This document shows positions 1 to 5,181 of a DNA stretch of 5,181 bases, piece by piece (the stretch's first letter is position 1; every line of letters starts with the position of its first letter). Below the pieces are notes generated by a model. That model did no database searches. It saw nothing but the letters and a program-made list of their open reading frames with translations, and was not told the DNA's origin. The position numbers and the translations under genes are program-made. Source of the stretch: JBFHER01 sp041584055 (GTDB lineage: Bacteria > Bacteroidota > Bacteroidia > Bacteroidales > UBA5342); contig JBFHER010000286.1 in assembly GCA_041584055.1 (NCBI GenBank), positions 1-5,181 on the forward strand, in the 5' to 3' direction.

Positions 1-2899
1 AAAAGCGTTTTATATTTAGTTTTCGTTCTACTTCTTTCACGTAAAAATTAATAAATGCCTTATTGTTGGTATTGGTCAACTGAACCGGTTTGTTGTTTTG
101 CATCACCACAAAACTCTTTCCAAACACCTGTTGATTGATGCTTACCATGTAATCTCCCACCGGGACGTATATTTCAAATGTTCCGTTTTCGTTTGTGAGA
201 GCACTGTACTCCCTACCGGAATGATCCCTGGCAGAAACGCGGATATTGGCAACATTCACGCCACTCGAAAACTGACTGAACCGGGCTTGTTCGATGCTGA
301 TAGAGCCTGTCACGATCCCACCGGAAGCAAAGGCCAGTGGAATTGTTTTATCCGAAAACAGTTCCAGCTGTTCTATGTCGGTTGCCAGGATGCTGTTTTG
401 TTTCTCAAGCGCTTCAACCACAATCGCGTAACGGCCGGCCGGAATGTTATCCACCATCCCGTTCCCTTTCTTGTTGGTAAGAATATGGTAATACCCTGTT
501 GAGATAGACTCTTCACCCGCTTCATCCAGGACCTGTTCGGGAATCATGCGCACCAGTATGTTCTGAATGCCATTTTCACCCCTGTCGCGCACACCATTGC
601 CATTCACGTCGTCAAAGGCTTCAAAATGCGCATCAAAATATCGTCTGCTTGAAACAGGAAGGCCAAAATCCTTTTTGATACCAAACCCGGTCTCCATATG
701 AAATGAGCTGGTGGTTCCGCTTTGCAAACCTTCGGTGTCCAGGTAGTAGGTCTTACGCAAATACGAAAGGTTGGCATACACATTGAAGCGCAAACCGCTC
801 TTCGTAAAATAAAACACCTCCGGCCTGGAATTCAGAATGTGATGATCTTTTTGCAAACGGTAGTTATAATTTCCATTGATCCGTCCCAACCATCTGTTTT
901 GTCCAAACCATTGATCATAGTAGCCATTGATAAAGATGGACTGTGGATTTTCGTTTGTTTCTGCAAATTCACTGAATTCATAGTAATAAAACGGGCCATA
1001 ATGGTATCGCAGGTTAAGCAGCGAATGTTCGCTAAATCTGAAACTTGTTTTCAGTCGTGAAGAAAAGAAGGTTCCCATTTCCGGAAGGTCCGGAAGTTGG
1101 TTCATATCCATATTCACATTGGCACTCACCCGCATCCCAACGCCATGGCGATGATAATAACCAAGGCCCACACCTTCGTGCTGCATTAACAAATCTCTGT
1201 AGAGACGATGTCTAAAATAGGTTGAACCTGAAAGTACACCGGCATTGCGGCTTTTTGAAATTTTGTATTCTATCTGATTTGACCTGGCACGCAATCCGCT
1301 TTGAATCAACACCCCGGAATTACCATAAATATCAGGACTGGAGCTATAATGTGACAGAAGCAGTCTGGATTGCAGATTCCCCGGGTGAAAGTAGCCCACA
1401 TTACCAGACAGTTGAAAGGATCCCGGTGAGGGTTCATAAGTGGGCGATCCGTAGCGACTGGCAGCACTGAAGGTAAAATCATTGAGGCGTCCACTGTAGC
1501 CTAAGCGCATGCCATAACCGTGCTTTAAGACCGGACTACCTGTATCAATGCCGTAAGTTCTGGCATTATAGCCGCCGGACAACTTTAGAAAATGATCGTT
1601 GCTAATTCGGTAAGACAATGCCGGGATTGCAGTGATATTGCGTTGATTGACATCATAATTATCTTCAAACAAACCAAAGGCTGAAGTTCTAAGTCGCTTG
1701 TTTTCAGAGTTGAACTTATACTCAGCGCTTGTACCCCAACTCCGGATGTCAGCGACGGATGGGTTGGCTAAAATTCCAGCCGTGAGTTCATGATTTCCGA
1801 AGGTATAACCGCCACGCACGCCTTTTCCGGAAACGGAAGCCCCCTCGCGGGTGATAACGATGTTTCCCAGTTCTCCGAAGTACTGAGGGGTGTAGTAGCC
1901 AACAAATGCATAATTCCCTAAAAGCGCATCTGCATTAAATACATTCGTGTTAAAATTCGTTTGGTAAAAATAAGTAAGCTCGTTAACCCCGTTAAATGTT
2001 TTATTACCGGAAGCCTGCAAACTCATGTAGGTAGAGCTTTGAAGCAAGTTGTAAACATCCATCTGAAGGGATAAAGGAAGGGTGACACTAGCCGTTAAAT
2101 TTTCTTTGTATTCTGAGGGAGTCTTAGTGAAGATCAAATTGTTCTTCCACATGGCAGGACCATTTTTATAATCACTGTTTACCACCTTCAGTCGCAGGGA
2201 GTAATTCTCAATGTTATCCTTTAACTGCAACACATCATATTCCTGCTCCCCTGTAAACTGCCGGTTGATGGCCACATGATAAACAAGGGTTGTATCTTCG
2301 CCGGGATTCAGGGACAGCTGAACCGCGTTTGTTTTCGTCCAGTTCTCATCATAAACGCTCAGCTGTTTCCGCAGAGAGGATAAATCAAGAAGTAAATTTT
2401 CCTCAGCGTTGCCATAGTTAAAAACGGATAACTTAAAACTAGTGGAGTCCCTCCCATCATGAAACCAGAATCGGTTATTGTCGGGAATGATTTTCAGATC
2501 ACTGATTTTATCAACACTGATGACCCAGTTGTCGCTGCCGATCATAAAATCATCGGTAAAAACCTTTGCATTACAGATGTAAACATCACCGCCGCGAATG
2601 GCCGCATTAGGAATAATATTAACAGGAAGGTAGATGGAATCGCCGGCTGCAATGGAAATTGAGCGTTCAGGGCTTCCCACTATTTTCCAGCCGACAGGTG
2701 CCAGCACCTGTACCTGAAAACGATACAGCTTACCCGTTTCGTTTTTTATTTGAACCATATTATTAAGCACCCCGGCACTTTTAAACACCGAACTTTTAGA
2801 AGCAAAGCCAACCTGTATGCCACCCTGTGCATGTAGACCGGATGTGAATCCCATCAGTCCGATAAGAAAAATTAAAAATATGGTGACTTGTTTTTTCAC
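1..2899 (-). CDS. Usher-like outer-membrane beta-barrel protein with Ig-like, SdrD-type and carboxypeptidase-regulatory-like domains (3' end outside window)
   Basis: The frame is open for 966 codons from a GTG at 2899-2897 to the window edge, with no stop. GTG is the only plausible start: an in-frame TGA lies at 2909-2911, and the next Met (residue 16) would destroy the signal peptide. Residues 1-24 form a signal peptide (KK, hydrophobic core, LHA before Gln25). Residues about 27-250 look like Ig-like beta domains (GWKIV, then a stretch like SIAAGDSIYLPVNI). Residues about 255-745 show alternating, aromatic-rich strands typical of an outer-membrane barrel, for example FYYYEF and GYYDQWFG. Residues 763-783 carry an SdrD-type loop, DVNGNGVRDRGE. 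Residues about 860-946 resemble a carboxypeptidase regulatory domain (TNENGTFEIYVPVGDY). The open frame ends in ERKLNIKRF, so the true C-terminus may be close. The gene overlaps the upstream gene by one base. I infer an usher-like assembly or secretion pore for the two upstream proteins. It lacks recognisable FimD/PapC motifs, so an orphan barrel remains possible. Confidence 0.85.
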   Translation of the reverse strand, partial: MKKQVTIFLIFLIGLMGFTSGLHAQGGIQVGFASKSSVFKSAGVLNNMVQIKNETGKLYRFQVQVLAPVGWKIVGSPERSISIAAGDSIYLPVNIIPNAAIRGGDVYICNAKVFTDDFMIGSDNWVISVDKISDLKIIPDNNRFWFHDGRDSTSFKLSVFNYGNAEENLLLDLSSLRKQLSVYDENWTKTNAVQLSLNPGEDTTLVYHVAINRQFTGEQEYDVLQLKDNIENYSLRLKVVNSDYKNGPAMWKNNLIFTKTPSEYKENLTASVTLPLSLQMDVYNLLQSSTYMSLQASGNKTFNGVNELTYFYQTNFNTNVFNADALLGNYAFVGYYTPQYFGELGNIVITREGASVSGKGVRGGYTFGNHELTAGILANPSVADIRSWGTSAEYKFNSENKRLRTSAFGLFEDNYDVNQRNITAIPALSYRISNDHFLKLSGGYNARTYGIDTGSPVLKHGYGMRLGYSGRLNDFTFSAASRYGSPTYEPSPGSFQLSGNVGYFHPGNLQSRLLLSHYSSSPDIYGNSGVLIQSGLRARSNQIEYKISKSRNAGVLSGSTYFRHRLYRDLLMQHEGVGLGYYHRHGVGMRVSANVNMDMNQLPDLPEMGTFFSSRLKTSFRFSEHSLLNLRYHYGPFYYYEFSEFAETNENPQSIFINGYYDQWFGQNRWLGRINGNYNYRLQKDHHILNSRPEVFYFTKSGLRFNVYANLSYLRKTYYLDTEGLQSGTTSSFHMETGFGIKKDFGLPVSSRRYFDAHFEAFDDVNGNGVRDRGENGIQNILVRMIPEQVLDEAGEESISTGYYHILTNKKGNGMVDNIPAGRYAIVVEALEKQNSILATDIEQLELFSDKTIPLAFASGGIVTGSISIEQARFSQFSSGVNVANIRVSARDHSGREYSALTNENGTFEIYVPVGDYMVSINQQVFGKSFVVMQNNKPVQLTNTNNKAFINFYVKEVERKLNIKRF

Positions 2900-2901
2900 T
2901 A
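2897..2901 (-). promoter_or_regulatory. Overlapping stop/start (TAGTG) coupling the second subunit to the barrel gene
   Basis: The TAG stop of the 184-aa protein (2901-2899) shares its G with the GTG start of the barrel gene (2899-2897). The preceding bases show no Shine-Dalgarno sequence, as is usual in Bacteroidota. The barrel frame has a TGA at 2909-2911 and no start codon between it and the GTG. The geometry suggests translational coupling, with terminating ribosomes re-initiating on a weak GTG and so keeping the outer-membrane protein low relative to the subunits. Coupling is inferred; the overlap is seen directly. Confidence 0.8.
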
Positions 2902-3453
2902 AAGGTCTTCAACAATTGTAAATAAAACATCCAGGCGATAATAGCCGGGACGCAAATAATTCACGGGATCAATGCCGGGAGTGATCTTAAAATCAACATT
3001 AAACTCATAGCAGGCACGATTGCCAAGGTAATCACCTGCAGCATTGGCACCAGCACCCGGACAAGGGACTTCAACATCTGTCGCTGCAGAACCAATCAGA
3101 TACTGTTCAAGTTCCGTGATTGGGAAAAAGCCAGATATATTTGATGTTCCCGACGCATTTCTAACGGACAACTGCAGCAAGCCCACATCCGGCACTGCAC
3201 CTTCCGTTGCATAATTATCTACAGCAGTCCAGTTGCTCGTGGTAGCTTTTACCCACATATCCCATCTCCGATCACTATTCACACGAAGTTTAAGCGCGCC
3301 CATTTTTGTTTTTCCGGCCACATAATCATTCACCGACACAAAAGAGAACACGACTTCGGGAGATGTCTTTAGTTCAAAAGATACCTGCGCCCCTGCAATT
3401 GCACTAATGCTCAGATAGATAAGTAATATTGATATGGATATATGCGTCTTCAT
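2899..3453 (-). CDS. Small secreted beta-rich protein, putative minor subunit (paralogue of the upstream gene)
   Basis: This is a 184-aa protein of no named family that I recognise. Residues 1-22 are a signal peptide (MKTH, hydrophobic core, IAGA before Gln23). The mature part is strand-rich and without further membrane segments. It aligns by eye with the upstream 234-aa protein: P32-x-V-x-FSF, then Y44-x-x-G, W64-D-x-x-V, NWT (74-76), a QYLIG block at 117-121, and a final GYY (170-172) running into VEDL at the C-terminus. It differs in having only nine mature residues before the shared Pro, where the neighbour has 25. It also has two cysteines, C131 and C148, which could form a disulphide. 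ATG 3453 is placed by the signal peptide and lies only eight bases after the T-tract of a terminator-like hairpin. I infer a minor, adaptor or tip-like partner of the upstream subunit, exported for handling by the barrel protein encoded next. Confidence 0.85.
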   Translation of the reverse strand: MKTHISISILLIYLSISAIAGAQVSFELKTSPEVVFSFVSVNDYVAGKTKMGALKLRVNSDRRWDMWVKATTSNWTAVDNYATEGAVPDVGLLQLSVRNASGTSNISGFFPITELEQYLIGSAATDVEVPCPGAGANAAGDYLGNRACYEFNVDFKITPGIDPVNYLRPGYYRLDVLFTIVEDL

Positions 3454-3461
3454 TTTAAGCT

Positions 3462-3496
3462 AAAAAAGGTTGTCACAATAGAATGACAACCTTTTT
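3462..3496 (-). terminator. Intrinsic terminator-like hairpin (attenuator) between the two subunit genes
   Basis: The arms at 3463-3475 and 3484-3496 are perfectly complementary over 13 bp (core GGTTGTCA / TGACAACC, flanked by A5/T5), with an 8-base loop. On the minus strand the stem runs into six T residues (3467-3462). It starts 32 bases after the stop of the first subunit and ends eight bases before the ATG of the second. The layout leaves no room for a promoter after it, so the second subunit and barrel genes probably depend on readthrough. That would make the first subunit the most abundant product. The stem is nearly symmetrical and could also stop antisense transcription. Confidence 0.8.
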
Positions 3497-3528
3497 ATAT
3501 GTAAAAATAATATTTTTTTTCAGTTTTC

Positions 3529-4233
3529 TTATAAATCTTCAACCAATGCATAAACAACTTCTATGTAATAGTATCCAGCTTGTGCATAATCTGCTGTGTT
3601 TCCAAGCGCAGGATCATCAAGAAGTACAGTTGAATTTGGGAAAGTACCTGGTATATCCGGCTTCAAACGGTAGCTCATTCTGAATTTGTGAGTGGTTGGG
3701 TTGCTGGCAGCTGTTCCTGGATCACCTGCTTCGATAACACCAACACCTGCGGTTGTATTATCACCACCCATTAAAAACTGAGTGTTTGCATCTGGCGTAC
3801 CATCATCCATCCCTGAGTTGGTTAAACCTTTCAGAGATACAAAATTATTATCCAGACCTTCACCACCGGCTATTGCGGAATTATCTACAGATGAAGAAAT
3901 CTCAATAATTTCTGAAGGCAGCGTGCTTGCTCCATTTGTTGAATAAGCCTCAACCTGCGTCCAGTTGTCAGTAGATGCATACACATATAAGTCCCAGGCC
4001 ACAGTGGCATCAACTTCAAGCTGTGTTGCATTGTACTTCACGATCCCCTGCTTGTATTCAGCAATGGAGTTAAAAGAAAAATCCACTTGTGGATTTGTTG
4101 TCATCGTCAGGTCTAAAATTCCCTGAAGGTCCATGGTAATGTAAGCATACTCTTCATCGGATAATTGTGCAAATGCATTGAATGATGCAAGGCAAAATAA
4201 TCCGGCCATTAATGTTAAAATTCTACTTTTCAT
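3529..4233 (-). CDS. Small secreted beta-rich protein, putative major fibre/surface subunit
   Basis: This is a 234-aa protein beginning at ATG 4233. A GTG at 4263 would add ten residues (ILNHIKNKV after the initiator), but it falls about where transcription should start and would bury the signal peptide, so I reject it. Residues 1-22 are a signal peptide (KSR, hydrophobic core, FNAFA before Gln23). The mature part has no cysteine. It shares with the downstream 184-aa protein P48-x-V-x-FSF, Y60-x-x-G, W80-D-L-x-V, NWT (90-92), QFLMG (152-156), a YRLKPDIPG-like block and the final strand AGYYYIEVVYALVEDL. It has about 16 extra mature N-terminal residues, an alternating stretch around AYITMDLQGILDLTM that could act as a donor strand. 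The middle (about 115-180) is rich in Gly, Asn, Asp, Thr and Ser. It is the first gene after the promoter and sits ahead of an attenuator, which suits an abundant structural protein. The W-D-L and closing strand faintly recall WxL surface domains, but I do not claim membership. Confidence 0.85.
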   Translation of the reverse strand: MKSRILTLMAGLFCLASFNAFAQLSDEEYAYITMDLQGILDLTMTTNPQVDFSFNSIAEYKQGIVKYNATQLEVDATVAWDLYVYASTDNWTQVEAYSTNGASTLPSEIIEISSSVDNSAIAGGEGLDNNFVSLKGLTNSGMDDGTPDANTQFLMGGDNTTAGVGVIEAGDPGTAASNPTTHKFRMSYRLKPDIPGTFPNSTVLLDDPALGNTADYAQAGYYYIEVVYALVEDL

Positions 4234-4267
4234 AACTTTATTTTTTATGTGGTTTAATATCACAGCT

Positions 4268-4300
4268 CAAAGATAAGTTATTTTAATTTAACATTGCAAA
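4268..4300 (-). promoter_or_regulatory. Predicted Bacteroidota-type promoter of the subunit-barrel operon
   Basis: On the minus strand a TTTG (4300-4297) is followed after 21 bases by TATCTTTG (4275-4268), an exact match to the TAnnTTTG -7 element of Bacteroidota housekeeping promoters; the spacing fits the known range. Transcription would begin near 4261-4264, giving a leader of about 30 A/T-rich bases before ATG 4233. No GC-rich terminator hairpin separates it from the cinA stop at 4324, so some readthrough from cinA is possible. The 90-base intergenic stretch holds nothing else I can recognise. Confidence 0.6.
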
Positions 4301-4323
4301 TATTATTTACATTATTTTTACTT

Positions 4324-5181
4324 TTATTTAATAATAAATTCTTTGATCCTGAAAATCAGTCTTGTAAGTGCCATGCGTGAGGATCGTTCTATTGTAACAT
4401 TTCTCATCTTTCCAAAAGCAAACAACTCACTTTCAACACCACCCTTCCATGCCCAGGCCATCCACACAGTGCCAACAGGCTTCTCATCCGTTCCGCCATC
4501 CGGACCTGCAATGCCGCTTGTGGCTACAGCAAAATCACAATTCAGCTGTTTCAATGCTCCCATGGCCATTTCTTCCACCACTTGTTTTGACACCGCACCA
4601 TGGGTTTCAAGGGTTGTTAATTTTACATCAAGTAAATTCATTTTTATCTCATTGGCATAAGCAACAATGCTTCCTTTGTAATAGGCAGAACTTCCGGCCA
4701 CAGATGTAAGGCGATGGGCGATCATGCCGCCGGTACAACTTTCCGCAGTACCAATGGTAAGTCCTTTTTCTTTCAACAACTCACCCAGCACCTCCTCCAC
4801 CTTCCGGTCCTGATCTGTCAAAAAATGATTCCCCAACTGTTCCTTTAATTCCTGGCAATAAACATCCAGTTTCTTTTGCGTATCCTCTAAGGTTTTAATC
4901 CGCATGGTGATGCGCAATTTTATCAGTCCGGGTGATGGCAAATAAGCCAGTTTAACATGCTCCGGCAATGCAGCTTCCCAATCCTGTAGTTTTTCAGCCA
5001 GCACCGACTCAGCAATATTAACGGCCATCAAGGTACGGTGTAAAAAGCCATTTGTCTTAAAATTCGCTTTCACAAAAGGCAGTACCACGTGCGCCATTGC
5101 ATATTTCATTTCATAAGGCACTCCCGGCATGGAGAACAGCACCGAATTGTCTTTTTTAAACTTCATGATGGGGGCAGTCCC
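4324..5181 (-). CDS. cinA: CinA: competence/damage-inducible protein A, NMN deamidase (5' end outside window)
   Basis: The frame stays open to the window edge and reads GTAPI just before Met at 5166, matching the GTAPG-type end of the CinA N-terminal molybdopterin-binding-like domain. The 285 residues visible are therefore the last two thirds of a roughly 415-aa protein, and Met 5166 is internal. Counting from that Met, MPGVPYEM (13-20) is the family motif. Residues about 46-115 form the KH-like linker (LAYLPSPGLIKLR). Residues about 122-278 are the CinA C-terminal / PncC domain, with AESCTGG at 141-147, YYKGSIVAY at 162-170 and TSGIAGPDGGTDEKPVGTV at 216-234. The Ser of ESCTGG and Lys164 match residues proposed as catalytic in the family. 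The enzyme hydrolyses nicotinamide mononucleotide to nicotinate mononucleotide and ammonia in NAD salvage; in full-length CinA the N-terminal domain is linked to ADP-ribose hydrolysis. It ends in TAA at 4326-4324. It is cytoplasmic and probably functionally unrelated to the exported proteins downstream. Confidence 0.96.
   Translation of the reverse strand, partial: GTAPIMKFKKDNSVLFSMPGVPYEMKYAMAHVVLPFVKANFKTNGFLHRTLMAVNIAESVLAEKLQDWEAALPEHVKLAYLPSPGLIKLRITMRIKTLEDTQKKLDVYCQELKEQLGNHFLTDQDRKVEEVLGELLKEKGLTIGTAESCTGGMIAHRLTSVAGSSAYYKGSIVAYANEIKMNLLDVKLTTLETHGAVSKQVVEEMAMGALKQLNCDFAVATSGIAGPDGGTDEKPVGTVWMAWAWKGGVESELFAFGKMRNVTIERSSRMALTRLIFRIKEFIIK

Noticed and set aside
98..1470. Plus-strand open frames at 98-502, 722-1060 and 1222-1470
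   Set aside because: They lie antisense inside the continuous 966-codon minus-strand barrel gene, show low-complexity translation without domains or signal peptides, and have no promoter or gene context.
1306..1494. Minus-strand 62-aa open frame
   Set aside because: It is in a different frame within the barrel gene, whose own frame is uninterrupted here and encodes clear beta-barrel strands.
2694..2711. Perfect 7-bp inverted repeat ACAGGTG / CACCTGT with 4-base loop
   Set aside because: It lies inside the coding region of the barrel gene, has no T-tract and no second copy, and is short enough to be chance.
1..2899. TonB-dependent receptor (SusC-like) or type IX-secreted protein as identity of the barrel gene
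   Set aside because: In SusC-like receptors the carboxypeptidase-like domain and plug precede the barrel. Here that domain follows it and no TonB box or plug is seen. No type IX C-terminal sorting domain is visible, although the very end is outside the window.
4234..4263. Upstream GTG at 4263 as start of the first subunit
   Set aside because: It coincides with the predicted transcription start and would put ten residues ahead of a standard signal peptide; ATG 4233 gives a normal export signal and leader.
2459..4709. Plus-strand open frames at 2459-2662, 3483-3683, 4343-4660 and 4449-4709
   Set aside because: Each is antisense to a well-supported minus-strand gene (barrel, first subunit or cinA). 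The two over cinA also overlap one another.
1..5181. CRISPR arrays, tRNA/rRNA genes, insertion sequences, attachment sites
   Set aside because: I found no direct-repeat arrays, tRNA-like cloverleaf, transposase motifs or terminal inverted repeats on either strand; almost the whole window is accounted for by four genes.

Overview
The window looks like a stretch of a Bacteroidota chromosome, possibly a Cytophagales- or Flavobacteriia-type organism (the order is inference). The signs are a TTTG / TAnnTTTG-type promoter, A/T-rich leaders without Shine-Dalgarno sequences, signal peptides cleaved before Gln, and a Bacteroidota-like CinA. All genes are on the minus strand, so the biological order runs from high to low coordinates. 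Coding density is high and no gene-free stretch exceeds about 100 bases.

Region 1 (5181 to 4324): the 3' two thirds of cinA, a NMN deamidase / competence-damage-inducible protein. It is cut by the window edge and is probably unrelated to what follows.

Region 2 (4323 to 1): a separate transcription unit. A promoter at 4268-4300 is followed by a small secreted beta-rich protein of 234 aa (3529-4233). A strong intrinsic-terminator-like hairpin (3462-3496) comes next, then a second secreted protein of 184 aa (2899-3453) that is a visible paralogue of the first. Its stop codon overlaps by one base the GTG start of a large outer-membrane protein, which stays open for 966 codons and runs off the left edge. 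The large protein has a signal peptide, N-terminal Ig-like beta domains, a roughly 480-residue aromatic-rich putative beta-barrel, an SdrD/EF-hand-like calcium loop and a carboxypeptidase-regulatory-like domain. Because it uses GTG and has no stop in the window, a simple ATG-to-stop search misses it, although it fills more than half of the window.

The layout, two related exported subunits, an attenuator after the first and a coupled large outer-membrane barrel with periplasmic-type domains at both ends, resembles the logic of a chaperone-usher pilus operon. No protein has recognisable sequence of the classical families. My main hypothesis is an undescribed or poorly described Bacteroidota surface-fibre or secreted-subunit assembly system. 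The sequences, starts, paralogy, hairpin and domain order are read directly; the usher-like role is inference.
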